Source: Bacteroidota bacterium (GTDB taxonomy: Bacteria; Bacteroidota; Bacteroidia; Chitinophagales; Chitinophagaceae). Taken from it: a stretch of DNA of 64,000 nucleotides. The position numbers and the translations under genes were made by a program. Positions 35,778-46,734 of this stretch are shown piece after piece. The stretch's first letter is position 1. Each line of letters opens with the position of its first letter. The notes below the pieces were generated by a model, which had not been told where the DNA came from, ran no database searches, and worked only from the letters and a program-made list of their open reading frames with translations. The stretch covers positions 28,036-92,035 of the forward strand of contig JAFDXP010000061.1 in the NCBI GenBank assembly GCA_018267875.1. The letters are read 5' to 3'.

Positions 35778-37085
35778 ATGGGGGCTTTTGAAGTTAGAGG
35801 CGGACATTCCTTGAAAGGGACAATTACACCACAAGGCGCAAAAAATGAAGCGTTACAAGTGTTGTGTGCTGCACTGCTTACAGATGAGCGTGTTACCTAC
35901 ACCAATGTGCCTGATATCTTGGATGTAAATACCCTCATCGAATTGCTGGCTGACATGGGCGTAAAAGTTGAAAGACCGGCTGCAAATACGGCTGTATTGC
36001 AAGCCGATCAAGTAAACCCTGATTTTTTTATAGATAAAACTTTCAAGAAAAAATCGGGAAAACTACGTGGTGCTGTTATGCTTGCAGGACCGTTGTTAGC
36101 ACGCTTCGGACATACCCATATACCCCAACCCGGTGGAGATAAAATAGGCAGAAGAAGATTAGATACGCACATCAGAGGTTTTGAAAAATTAGGTGTGAAA
36201 TTTCATTATGATAGCGATGAAAGTCTCTTCATTCTGGACGGTGCTGAAATGCGCGGAACCCATATTTTGATGGAAGAGCCTTCCGTAACAGGGACTGCCA
36301 ACATCGTGATGGCCGCAACCACTACACCTGGCACAACTTCCATTTACAATGCAGCTTGCGAGCCTTATGTGCAACAGCTATGCCGGATGATTAATAAAAT
36401 GGGGGGTCGCATCAGTGGTATAGGGTCTAATCTGTTGATAGTTGAAGGAGTTAACAAACTATCGGGCTGCGAACATAGGCTGCTGGCTGACATGATAGAA
36501 GTAGGCTCATTTATTGGGCTTGCCGCCGCTACAAAAAGCGATTTAGTGATCAAAGATGCTGATATTCCACACTTAGGCATTATTCCTGAAACCTTTGAAC
36601 GCTTAGGAATTCACCTTCATTTTCAAGGCAACGATATTCATATTCCAGCGCAAGAAAGCTATCGAATACATAAGTTCATTGACGGGTCTATTCTCAACAT
36701 TTCTGATCATCCTTGGCCGGGATTTACACCGGACTTAATAAGCGTTGCATTAGTAACAGCCACACAAGCAAAAGGAACTGTTTTGATGCACCAAAAAATG
36801 TTTGAAAGCCGACTATTCTTTGTGGATAAACTCATCGAAATGGGTGCACAAATTGTGCTTTGTGATCCACATCGAGCAGTAGTAATAGGCTCTGACCGCC
36901 AAACCCCTTTACGTGGCATTACGATGGTGTCGCCCGATATACGCGCCGGCGTAGCTCTATTGATTGCCGCCTTATGCGCTCAAGGGAAAAGCACTATTCA
37001 AAATATTGAACAAATAGACCGTGGATATGAGCAAATAGACCGCCGATTAGTTGCTCTGGGTGCTGACATTAAACGATTAGCCTAA
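35778..37085 (+). CDS. murA: UDP-N-acetylglucosamine 1-carboxyvinyltransferase, Cys-to-Asp variant
   Basis: A 435-residue EPSP-synthase-fold enzyme that transfers enolpyruvyl from PEP to UDP-GlcNAc, the first committed step of peptidoglycan. Motifs: GAKNEALQVLCAALLTDE (the Lys-Asn pair near the N-terminus), PGGDKIGRRRLDTHIRGFEK and the C-terminal PDIRAGVALLIAALCAQG with EQIDRGYEQIDRRL. The active-site loop residue that is Cys115 in E. coli is Asp121 here (PQPGGDKIG). Asp at this place is known to keep activity and confer fosfomycin resistance. It is translated 6 nt after DUF4290 and shares its promoter. Confidence 0.95.
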   Translation: MGAFEVRGGHSLKGTITPQGAKNEALQVLCAALLTDERVTYTNVPDILDVNTLIELLADMGVKVERPAANTAVLQADQVNPDFFIDKTFKKKSGKLRGAVMLAGPLLARFGHTHIPQPGGDKIGRRRLDTHIRGFEKLGVKFHYDSDESLFILDGAEMRGTHILMEEPSVTGTANIVMAATTTPGTTSIYNAACEPYVQQLCRMINKMGGRISGIGSNLLIVEGVNKLSGCEHRLLADMIEVGSFIGLAAATKSDLVIKDADIPHLGIIPETFERLGIHLHFQGNDIHIPAQESYRIHKFIDGSILNISDHPWPGFTPDLISVALVTATQAKGTVLMHQKMFESRLFFVDKLIEMGAQIVLCDPHRAVVIGSDRQTPLRGITMVSPDIRAGVALLIAALCAQGKSTIQNIEQIDRGYEQIDRRLVALGADIKRLA

Positions 37086-37271
37086 AGCCGATATATACCC
37101 TCACTAATTTATTACAATCCAATACTACTTCAGGAGAATGGTTATGGAATGGCATCATCTTTATGCTTTACACTCGCTTTAGTCATAGCCGTAAAAGTGA
37201 GATAAACAAAACCACATAAAAAAAATAAACCTATAACTGAACAAGACATAATCGAATTTCAACTAAAAAAT

Positions 37272-37279
37272 TACCTTTG
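37272..37279 (+). promoter_or_regulatory. -7 promoter element for cyanophycinase gene
   Basis: TACCTTTG ends 19 nt before GTG 37299, the same spacing as for ctaA, dnaN and menF, which supports the GTG start. Confidence 0.6.
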
Positions 37280-37298
37280 CCGTCAAATTTTTTTTAGT

Positions 37299-38186
37299 GT
37301 GAGCTTAGTAACAACACCACATGGAATTCTTGTTTCAGTTGGAGGAGCAGAAGACAAGGGTACAGATTTAGAAAAAGGAATTATTCAGCGGAATAGACTT
37401 AATTTTTTTGAGTTAGGAATATTAAAGACTATTCTTTCACTTATAAAGAAAGGTGAAATACCTCGTGTAGAAGTGATTACAACGGCATCATCTATTCCTG
37501 ATGAAGTGTCAGAAAATTATTTAGATGCTTTTAAAAAATTAGGTTGCGATAATGTTGGTCATTTGAGAATCCGCAATCGTGAAGATGCTGCTAATCCTGA
37601 ATATATAAAGCGTTTGAAGCAATGCAATTGTATCATGCTTTCGGGAGGCAATCAACTTAGGCTATCGTCTATTTTTGGCGGAACCGAATTTTTGGCTTTA
37701 CTGAAGGAGCGTTATCAAAAAGAACATTTTGTGATTGGCGGTACCAGTGCAGGTGCTATGGCCATGAGCAATACCATGATTTATGAGGGAAGTGCTGCAG
37801 CAGCTCATTTGAAAGGGGAAGTAAAAATCACAACCGGTTTAGGCTTGATGCAAGATGTGATTATAGACTCACATTTTGATAAACGTGGAAGATTTAATCG
37901 CTTGGCTCAAGCCGTTGCTTCCAATCCGGGAGCCATAGGAATAGGGCTGGGTGAAGATACTGGCATTGTAGTAAAACATGGCACGCACCTTCAGGCAGTC
38001 GGTTCTGGCAGCGTTATCATCATTGATGGAAAAGACATTGATTATAACAACATTGCTGATATTGAGTTTGGTAAGCCAATTTCGGTAGAAAACATCATCG
38101 TTCACATTATGTCAGCCGGAGATGTTTACAGCCTTGCTTCTCGCAAGTTTGAAGGTAGAGATATTGAAGCAAACGTGGAAGATTGA
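37299..38186 (+). CDS. cphB: Cyanophycinase
   Basis: A 295-residue serine peptidase of the S51 family that cuts cyanophycin (a poly-Asp backbone with Arg side groups) into beta-Asp-Arg dipeptides. The nucleophile elbow is IGGTSAGAMAMS (Ser150); other family stretches are VSVGGAEDKG, IMLSGGNQLRLSSIFGGTE, DVIIDSHFDKRGRFNRLAQA and GIGLGEDTGIVV. It has no signal peptide, so acts in the cytosol on stored polymer. The start is GTG. It converges on an isoaspartyl peptidase gene 33 nt away, which would split the product. Cyanophycin synthetase (cphA) is not in the window, so the polymer source is unclear. Confidence 0.92.
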   Translation: MSLVTTPHGILVSVGGAEDKGTDLEKGIIQRNRLNFFELGILKTILSLIKKGEIPRVEVITTASSIPDEVSENYLDAFKKLGCDNVGHLRIRNREDAANPEYIKRLKQCNCIMLSGGNQLRLSSIFGGTEFLALLKERYQKEHFVIGGTSAGAMAMSNTMIYEGSAAAAHLKGEVKITTGLGLMQDVIIDSHFDKRGRFNRLAQAVASNPGAIGIGLGEDTGIVVKHGTHLQAVGSGSVIIIDGKDIDYNNIADIEFGKPISVENIIVHIMSAGDVYSLASRKFEGRDIEANVED

Positions 38187-38219
38187 TAGATCAATTTCCC
38201 ATTATAGCAACCCTGCTTT

Positions 38220-39143
38220 TTAGTCGGCGTATATTTTCACTATTCGCTCGTCTTTATTGTTTGCACTACCCCGATACATACCTTCACTGTTGAAGGGCAT
38301 GGCTACATTTCCTTGCTTATCAACTGCTACCAAACCGCCTTCTCCGCCTATTTTTATCAGCTTATCATGTACCAACACATCGCAGGCTTCCGAAAGGGAC
38401 AACCCTTTATATTCCATCAAACATGAAATATCATGTCCAACAACGGATCGAATAAACAGTTCACCATGTCCGGTGCAAGACACGGCACAGGTAGCATTGT
38501 TGGCATAAGTTCCAGCACCAATAATAGGGCTGTCGCCAACCCTACCATATTTTTTGTTGGTCATTCCTCCAGTGCTGGTTGCTGCAGCCAAATTTCCATA
38601 ACTATCCCAAGCAACAGCACCTACGGTGCCAAATTTTTTATCGTGATGATCTAATGAAATACGATCCTCTGCCAAAGCCTCTTGCCATTGCTTAAATCTT
38701 TGTTCAGAATAGAAATAGTCATCTTGTGCAAAAGCAATACCTTGTTGATGAGCAAATTTTTCTGCACCAGGGCCAAAGAGCATAACATGCTCACTTTTAT
38801 CCAGTATAACTCGAGCCAATTCCACCGGATTTTTGATTTGAGAAACACAGCTAACTGCTCCTGCTTTTAAGGTATTTCCACACATAATAGAAGCATCCAT
38901 CTCATGCTTTCCCTGATGGTTAAAAACGGAGCCTTTTCCGGCATTAAACAAGGGGCAGTCTTCCAACGAAATCACCGCAGCCATCACCGCATCTAAGCCA
39001 GAACCTCCTTGCTTTAGAAGATCCATTCCTGCATCTAAGGCGGCATGAATAGCTTGTTCATATTGTTGCTGCAAGTTTTCGGTCATAGAGGAGCGTAAAA
39101 TGGTACCAGCTCCGCCATGAATGGCAATCGAAAATTGATTCAT
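38220..39143 (-). CDS. iaaA: Isoaspartyl peptidase / plant-type asparaginase (Ntn hydrolase)
   Basis: A 307-residue Ntn-hydrolase that hydrolyses beta-aspartyl dipeptides and, to a lesser degree, asparagine. It is made as a precursor that cleaves itself before the nucleophile Thr173 (KKFGTVGAVAWDSYGNLAAA), giving alpha and beta chains. N-terminal SIAIHGGAGTI, then GGSGLDAVMAAVISLEDCP and NAGKGSVFN, and in the beta chain STGGMTNKKYGRVGDSPIIG and CTGHGELFIRS are all family landmarks. There is no signal peptide. Beside cyanophycinase it is likely to release Asp and Arg from beta-Asp-Arg. It lies just after the gyrB terminator, on its own transcript. Confidence 0.9.
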   Translation of the reverse strand: MNQFSIAIHGGAGTILRSSMTENLQQQYEQAIHAALDAGMDLLKQGGSGLDAVMAAVISLEDCPLFNAGKGSVFNHQGKHEMDASIMCGNTLKAGAVSCVSQIKNPVELARVILDKSEHVMLFGPGAEKFAHQQGIAFAQDDYFYSEQRFKQWQEALAEDRISLDHHDKKFGTVGAVAWDSYGNLAAATSTGGMTNKKYGRVGDSPIIGAGTYANNATCAVSCTGHGELFIRSVVGHDISCLMEYKGLSLSEACDVLVHDKLIKIGGEGGLVAVDKQGNVAMPFNSEGMYRGSANNKDERIVKIYAD

Positions 39144-39157
39144 GTGCTAAAATTAAA

Positions 39158-39192
39158 AAAACCTTCTTTGCTGCAACAACAAAGAAGGTTTT
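39158..39192 (-). terminator. Rho-independent terminator of gyrB
   Basis: A 13-bp perfect stem (AAAACCTTCTTTG with CAAAGAAGGTTTT) and a 9-nt loop follow the gyrB stop on the minus strand, and the stem is followed by a run of T. It ends before the isoaspartyl peptidase start. Confidence 0.85.
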
Positions 39193-39210
39193 GAAAAAAA
39201 ATTCAGGCTA

Positions 39211-41262
<2,052 letters not shown>

Positions 41263-41301
41263 TCAAAAAAGTTGTTTAAACTCAACTTAAAATAAACTGC
41301 T

Positions 41302-41309
41302 CAAAGATA
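41302..41309 (-). promoter_or_regulatory. -7 promoter element for gyrB
   Basis: The minus strand reads TATCTTTG, 114 nt before the ATG, giving a leader of about 105-110 nt that includes the GC-rich patch. Confidence 0.55.
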
Positions 41310-41743
41310 CGAAAATGAGAGAAATTTTTGCTAAGTTTCCTAAGGATAGAGGAAACAATTCTAAAAACTAAACACTAAGCCATTTTATAGGGCATGTTTG
41401 TCAAGATTGTTTTAATGCTTTATCCTATTTTAATTTAATACCGACCTGAATTGTAGTAAATATAAACAGTGCTTAAACATGTGAAGCAGCACTAAGCAGC
41501 AATTTAGTCCTTGTTGATCGGAGTACAAGACATTATCTTCTGTTCATTTGAATTGGAAATCAAAATTTCAAAAAGAAAAATAGGAAGAGGTTTTGTCAAA
41601 AGTTTGTCTTGAGCAATAATAATTATATGCTACCTCAGTAAGAAAAACCTATTCCTGATATTCCATTTATCTTGAAGAGTATCATCTTTTACCCTATCTT
41701 AAAAATGTTGAATAGCCCCGGTATGGCAATCCATATTTACCCT

Positions 41744-41751
41744 TAAATTTG
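41744..41751 (+). promoter_or_regulatory. -7 promoter element for thioredoxin-like gene
   Basis: TAAATTTG matches TAnnTTTG, 106 nt upstream of the GTG start; weaker spacing evidence than for most genes here. Confidence 0.4.
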
Positions 41752-41857
41752 CAGAAGGTATTTCGAGCTTATCTATTTTGCTACAACAACAGTTGGTGAA
41801 GAAAGGAGATAAGCTGAGAAATTAACGTATTTTCCATAACGTTTCATATTTGTACAA

Positions 41858-42424
41858 GTGAGCTTAAGTTTTTGTTTCACATCCCGCAGTTTTTTCAAAA
41901 ACATTTTTACGGTTGGACTGCTTTTTCTAACATTTCAAGGAAATATTTTTGCGCAAGACGGTAAGCCTCAATTTCCGGCTCCCAATAAGGAGCAACTAAA
42001 CTATCGAAAAAAAGGAGCACGGATTCCGCCATTTGTTCTTGAGAAAACATTAGGCGGCACATTCACCAACATAAATCTGAAGCCTAACAAACCGGTTATG
42101 CTGATGATTTTTCACCCTTTGTGCGAGCATTGTAGCTATACTTTCGATTCTTTACGAAAATATAAGTCACAATTTAAAAATACCCAGTTGGTAATGGTTG
42201 CAGAAGATCGTAATAAAGATTACATGAAAGGCTTTATTAAAAAAATGAACTTAAAAAATGAGCCGCTTTTCCAAAATATCGGCACTGAAAAGGGTAATTT
42301 GATATACTATCTCTACACTTACGAGGTTTTACCCCAAGTAAATTTTTATGATAAAAACTATAAGTTGATTCAAACTTTTACGGGTCGATCGCCATTTGAT
42401 TCGCTCAAAATGTTTATCCAATAA
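41858..42424 (+). CDS. Periplasmic thioredoxin-like protein (CEHC)
   Basis: A 188-residue exported protein (signal ~1-32, ending FAQ) with a thioredoxin-like domain from ~55. The redox motif is HPLCEHC (Cys89, Cys92) after the strand KPVMLMIF, and the cis-Pro is in YEVLPQVNFYDKNYKL. Glu-His between the cysteines is unusual compared with CGPC or CPHC and suggests a TlpA/ResA-like or DsbE-type reductant, perhaps for cytochrome c maturation or thiol repair; this is inferred. The start is GTG 41858. dcd follows 42 nt later and could be cotranscribed. Confidence 0.78.
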   Translation: MSLSFCFTSRSFFKNIFTVGLLFLTFQGNIFAQDGKPQFPAPNKEQLNYRKKGARIPPFVLEKTLGGTFTNINLKPNKPVMLMIFHPLCEHCSYTFDSLRKYKSQFKNTQLVMVAEDRNKDYMKGFIKKMNLKNEPLFQNIGTEKGNLIYYLYTYEVLPQVNFYDKNYKLIQTFTGRSPFDSLKMFIQ

Positions 42425-42466
42425 TTTTGGTTTCTTTACCATTTTGGTTTCACTATATTTTTACGC

Positions 42467-43003
42467 ATGATTCTTTCCGACAGCCGCATTTTACAGGAAA
42501 TGGAAAAGGGAACAATAAAAGTCGAGCCTTTTCACCGCGATTGCTTAGGCAGTAACAGTTATGATGTGCATCTTGGCAGCACCTTAGCAACCTATAACGA
42601 ACATATTTTGGATGCCAAAAAACACAACACCATCAATTGTTTCGAGATTCCGGACGATGGGTTTGTGCTATATCCACACGTGTTTTATCTAGGTGTAACA
42701 ATGGAATATACTGAAAGCCATGCCCATATTCCATTTTTGGAAGGAAAATCAAGTACTGGCAGGCTGGGTATTGATATTCATGCTACTGCCGGAAAAGGCG
42801 ATGTTGGGTTTTGTGGAAATTGGACTTTAGAAATTTCAGTAAAACAACCCGTAAAAATCTATAAGGGAATGCCAATCGGACAGCTTATTTACTTTCCTGC
42901 TGATGGCGAAATTCTTGTAAAGTATAACCAAAAAGGGAATGCTAAATATGCAGGACAACCCAATCGTCCCATAGAAAGTATGATGTGGAAAAACAAGTTT
43001 TAA
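42467..43003 (+). CDS. dcd: dCTP deaminase
   Basis: A 178-residue trimeric enzyme of the dUTPase superfamily that converts dCTP to dUTP for thymidylate synthesis. N-terminal MILSDSRILQEMEKGTIKVE and GSNSYDVHLGSTL, then the core PFLEGKSSTGRLGIDIHATA and GFCGNWTLEISVKQPVKIYK with the catalytic Glu in TLEIS, and a C-terminal KYAGQPNRPIESMMWKNK. The usual GWQG is GFCG here. A possible -7 element TAATTTTG at 42422-42429 overlaps the preceding stop codon (gap 37 nt). The stop overlaps that of the convergent TonB receptor by 4 nt. Confidence 0.93.
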   Translation: MILSDSRILQEMEKGTIKVEPFHRDCLGSNSYDVHLGSTLATYNEHILDAKKHNTINCFEIPDDGFVLYPHVFYLGVTMEYTESHAHIPFLEGKSSTGRLGIDIHATAGKGDVGFCGNWTLEISVKQPVKIYKGMPIGQLIYFPADGEILVKYNQKGNAKYAGQPNRPIESMMWKNKF

Positions 43004-45258
43004 TCTACTGTAAAACGCAATGTTGTAAATACACTGCGCGGTAAGAAATTTAGCGTACCATTACCGCTATGAACGCCCCCTTGTGTAAGTCCGGTAGCAC
43101 TTAACGATTGTACATTGAAAATGTTTTTTACACCTGCGGTGATAGAAAATTTCTTGTTCAAAAATTTACGTTCAATTGACGCATCCATCATCTGATAAGC
43201 GGGTTGACGACCATCATAATTTGCACTTCCATCAATTGCCATACGTAAGAAAGGTTGAGCACCGGTATATTTATAGAACATCGAAAAATTGAGTTTTACT
43301 TTTTGCCAGTAGTAAGATAGATTTCCGGTTGCTTCATTAGCACCAAATCCTTTCAAGCTATCTTGCCCCAACGTTTGCACATAAGAATAGCCTAACATAT
43401 AGTGAAGGTTTTGTTGTTGACCTTCTACTTGCAAAGACCCTATGGTATTGCGCATTCTGCTTTGGTTAGCATATTGATAGGTAATGTCTGTAGGCTTGTC
43501 TGGATAAACTTTTACTAACACAATACCATTCGTGACATCATTGTAATATCCTGTAAGCATAACTTGTGTATAGTTTGCATTTTTCTTATGAACCATTGCC
43601 GACAAAGAGAACTGAACGTGTTGCCCTACTTCCGGTTTCAGATTCTCGTTACCAAAAACTCGATGGTTTACATCCACAAATTGAAGATACATTTCTTTGA
43701 GTGAAGGTGCACGAAAGCCTTTAGCATATGATGCTCTAACTTGTACTCGGGGTGCCACATTAAATAATAAATTTAATGCCGGTATCAGTGGAGAAGAAAA
43801 TTTGGTGTTGTAGGCTGCTCTCAACCCTGGTTGGACTTTCAATTTTTCATTTTTCAAAAATGGAATACTAACCATAGCAAAGGCTGCATAGTCTTGAATA
43901 GCATGATCGTCACCGGATATTTTTTTGGTATAGCCTTGTTGAATGCCGATATCATATCCCGATGTGAGCTCTAACTTGCCCCAATTACGCTGATAGATTC
44001 CTCGGCTGGTGATGTCTGCAAAACGGGAAGTGTCTTGAACACCCGGATCTGAAGAAAGAGTTTCGTTGAGCGTGGTCATATCTGTTAGATAAGTGCTACG
44101 AACCCTTTTGTATAAAACATAGCCATTCAATACTTTCCAATTTCCGGTATGCAGTTTGCCTTCTAACCCCAAACGAGTAATGACCCGATCGGTATGATAA
44201 TACTCATCTTGAGCAGTAATTTTATAGGGACTATAAACGGAAATCATGCCTTTGTTTGACACTCCTTCATTTAAATAATCGGTAGCAAAATTTAGTTTGA
44301 AACCCGATTTTGCTCTGTATTGATAAGAGAGGTTTGCTAAGTATTGTGTTTTGGGTTTAAACAATAAATTGCGTTGTGGATGAATGGTGTCTCCATTGGA
44401 GGTCATCATGGTGTCAAGATATTTCCATCCTTCAAAGTAGTTGCGTCCACCACCTATTGATAGTGTGTGCTTCTTCCATGATCTTGCTGCTGCTAAATTA
44501 AAGTTATACTTGCCTATGGTTTCATAGTTTGCCGTAGCTTGAAGTTCATAAGGCTTTCTATTTTCCTTTTCAATTACATTGATTACACCACCTAAAGCAT
44601 CTGAGCCATAAATGATACTCATAGGTCCCTGCACCAATTCTACCCGTTGTACATTAGCTAAGTTTATTTGTCCAAGATCTATGTTCCCATTTTCACGTCC
44701 ATTCAAGGCAACTCCATCTACCATTACTTTCACTTTATCGCCAGAAATTCCTTGCATACGCACGCTGGAACCCAACACCGGATCGCTGCCAATATTGATG
44801 TTTAGTTGTGTAGATAAAGCTTCATTTAGGGTAATGGCTCCTTGTGATCGAATGGACTCAGCGGTAATAATCTTGTAAGAAGCTAAGGCATTTTGTGGTT
44901 TTATAGGTGCAGCCACACCGGTAACAACAACTTCATTTAGCGATGAGAATCTTTTGATGAGAAATATAGTCAATACAGAAGTAGGTTTGGACTCAAGTAC
45001 AAGATGTTCTTTGTCATAGCCAAAAGCAGAAATATTAAGCTCTATGGGGAATTTATCAATAGTGAGCACTACATTTCCAGCACTATCGGTAGCTTGGGTC
45101 TGTAACAACATTTTGGGCTCCCTTTGATATACATTCACATAAGCCGACTCAACAGCACTTCCTCCTTCATTCGACCTAATATGAATATGTACTGTATGCT
45201 GCGCCAATAGGCTTGTTGCATTCAGTAAAAACCCTAAAACCAACAATAGGCTCCTCAT
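43000..45258 (-). CDS. TonB-dependent outer-membrane receptor
   Basis: A 752-residue receptor. Signal peptide 1-19 (SLLAQ), a CarboxypepD_reg-like domain (~20-105), plug domain (~115-225) with LNEVVVTGVAAPI as TonB box region, LSTQLNINIGSDPVLGSSVR and GPMSIIYGSDALGGVINVIE, then a 22-strand barrel ending in an aromatic residue-poor FTTLRFTVD tail. It moves a chelate across the outer membrane at the cost of TonB energy. The gene before it on the strand is HmuY-like, so heme is the best guess, in the manner of HmuR; vitamin B12 or another chelate remains possible. A 12-bp hairpin separates the two genes. Confidence 0.88.
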   Translation of the reverse strand: MRSLLLVLGFLLNATSLLAQHTVHIHIRSNEGGSAVESAYVNVYQREPKMLLQTQATDSAGNVVLTIDKFPIELNISAFGYDKEHLVLESKPTSVLTIFLIKRFSSLNEVVVTGVAAPIKPQNALASYKIITAESIRSQGAITLNEALSTQLNINIGSDPVLGSSVRMQGISGDKVKVMVDGVALNGRENGNIDLGQINLANVQRVELVQGPMSIIYGSDALGGVINVIEKENRKPYELQATANYETIGKYNFNLAAARSWKKHTLSIGGGRNYFEGWKYLDTMMTSNGDTIHPQRNLLFKPKTQYLANLSYQYRAKSGFKLNFATDYLNEGVSNKGMISVYSPYKITAQDEYYHTDRVITRLGLEGKLHTGNWKVLNGYVLYKRVRSTYLTDMTTLNETLSSDPGVQDTSRFADITSRGIYQRNWGKLELTSGYDIGIQQGYTKKISGDDHAIQDYAAFAMVSIPFLKNEKLKVQPGLRAAYNTKFSSPLIPALNLLFNVAPRVQVRASYAKGFRAPSLKEMYLQFVDVNHRVFGNENLKPEVGQHVQFSLSAMVHKKNANYTQVMLTGYYNDVTNGIVLVKVYPDKPTDITYQYANQSRMRNTIGSLQVEGQQQNLHYMLGYSYVQTLGQDSLKGFGANEATGNLSYYWQKVKLNFSMFYKYTGAQPFLRMAIDGSANYDGRQPAYQMMDASIERKFLNKKFSITAGVKNIFNVQSLSATGLTQGGVHSGNGTLNFLPRSVFTTLRFTVD

Positions 45259-45293
45259 CTCAGCTTCTTATTTTTATTCTTACTACTTAAAGC

Positions 45294-45328
45294 AACTTCA
45301 GCTATCGTATTTCACCATAGCTGAAGTT
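45294..45328. terminator. Perfect 12-bp inverted repeat between HmuY-like and receptor genes
   Basis: AACTTCAGCTAT and its complement ATAGCTGAAGTT are separated by 11 nt. The minus-strand flank is not T-rich (GCTTTAAG), so this may attenuate readthrough from the HmuY-like gene into the receptor gene, not fully stop it; the plus-strand flank is TTATAG. Confidence 0.45.
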
Positions 45329-45348
45329 TTATAGAATAGTTCAATAGT

Positions 45349-46683
45349 TTAATGTTGTACCGATAATTTTTCTGTTACCTTCCAAGCACCATTTGTTAGG
45401 GTAATTAGGTATAAGCCTGAAGCTACATTGCTTGTGTTGAATGTGGTAGCATTCAATCCTTGCATAATGGTTACAGATGTATTATACACAACTCTGCCAT
45501 TTAGGTCAGAAATCATTAACCGTGCATTTGTTGTTTCTTTTGCATCAATTAATATGCTGACATCGTTGTAAGCCGGATTAGGAGCAACACGGAATGACTG
45601 AAGAGCAACCGGCATAGAAGTAATAGCCAAATAACCAGAACTTAAAAGTCGCTTTTGAAATACTACTTTACCCGTTCCTGTTCCACCAAAGCCGGTGAAC
45701 TTCAATTGATAGATTTCATTTGTGTTTTTGCTTTTTACAAAATAATAGTTGCTGTCTGCAATCACCCATTTATTTAGGTTCATGTCAAAAGACTTCCAGC
45801 TTGCACCAATATTGCTCAGCTTTGAGCTATAAACAAAACCTCTATAGCCCATGGTATCATCTGTGCCCACATGTAGTTTTTGAGCTGCTTCTACTTCAAA
45901 ATTTGCTAAAACGCCCATCACATTGTAATAAGGAACGCCCGGAGAACCCAGCATGTACTCTTTGTAACGGGTAAAAAGAATGTCCCAAGCGGTTCGGGAT
46001 GGTTCACGATTTGTTACTGTATAACTTGGCAAACTGAGGTAAGCGAACAAACGATCAGAATAGTTTGCTTTTTGATAAATACGCATGGTAGTATCGGCAG
46101 TACCATCAAATTTGGCAATTCTGAATTGCCATTGAATAGAATCAACCGGTTGAGAAACATAACGCTTAATCCATAGTTTATAGGCATCGGTATTGCCATT
46201 ATTGGTAACCGTAACTAAGAAAAGGGAATCACCATTAACATTGTGGCTGGTCATATCATAGGTACCCCAACCATAATCAAAAGCATTAGATTGGTTGTAG
46301 TTCATATTAAAAGCACCATAATTCCAATTTGAATCAGAATTGGTGAGTTGATAGGAATCGCCTGTTTTTCCAATTGTATCAGTTGGTGAAAGCGTAGCAA
46401 AATTGGTGGCTGCACGTAGGTGAAGGGCAAACACTTTTACGTTTGCCTGAACATGATTGGCAAATACACTTACGTTGCCATAAGGACCCGGCGGGGTGGT
46501 TTGAAAAGCAATATGCCAATTGGTATTAGTAGAGGAAAGTTGTGCTCCATTTTTCAGGCTGTAAAAAACATCATTTGTATAGCCTGCTCCCATTGTTATG
46601 GAGTCTGTAATCCAAGCTTGTGCATTTGCTTGTGAAAAAGTCAAAGCTGCCAGCCCCGTCATTAGTACATGTCTCAGTCTCAT
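45349..46683 (-). CDS. HmuY-like secreted protein with T9SS sorting domain
   Basis: A 444-residue exported protein. Signal peptide 1-21 (SQANAQ). The body has the HmuY-family pattern of a WDIxF-type strand in two places, NTNWHIAFQTTPPGPYGNVS and SRTAWDILFTRYKEYML, the second followed by YYNVMGVLANFEVEAAQ. The C-terminus is a T9SS type A sorting domain (FRVAPNPAYNDVSILI ... ASGLYLITLTNGAWK). In P. gingivalis HmuY is a lipoprotein hemophore; this would be a T9SS-exported version, an inference from pattern. It is followed by a TonB receptor on the same strand. A TACTTTTG element lies 19 nt upstream. Confidence 0.72.
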   Translation of the reverse strand: MRLRHVLMTGLAALTFSQANAQAWITDSITMGAGYTNDVFYSLKNGAQLSSTNTNWHIAFQTTPPGPYGNVSVFANHVQANVKVFALHLRAATNFATLSPTDTIGKTGDSYQLTNSDSNWNYGAFNMNYNQSNAFDYGWGTYDMTSHNVNGDSLFLVTVTNNGNTDAYKLWIKRYVSQPVDSIQWQFRIAKFDGTADTTMRIYQKANYSDRLFAYLSLPSYTVTNREPSRTAWDILFTRYKEYMLGSPGVPYYNVMGVLANFEVEAAQKLHVGTDDTMGYRGFVYSSKLSNIGASWKSFDMNLNKWVIADSNYYFVKSKNTNEIYQLKFTGFGGTGTGKVVFQKRLLSSGYLAITSMPVALQSFRVAPNPAYNDVSILIDAKETTNARLMISDLNGRVVYNTSVTIMQGLNATTFNTSNVASGLYLITLTNGAWKVTEKLSVQH

Positions 46684-46702
46684 TATGAATTGATTTGCGG
46701 CA

Positions 46703-46710
46703 CAAAAGTA
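46703..46710 (-). promoter_or_regulatory. -7 promoter element for HmuY-like gene
   Basis: The minus strand reads TACTTTTG and ends 19 nt before the ATG, the commonest spacing in this window. Confidence 0.6.
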
Positions 46711-46734
46711 CAGGCAGCAAAAGCTCGAAACTGA

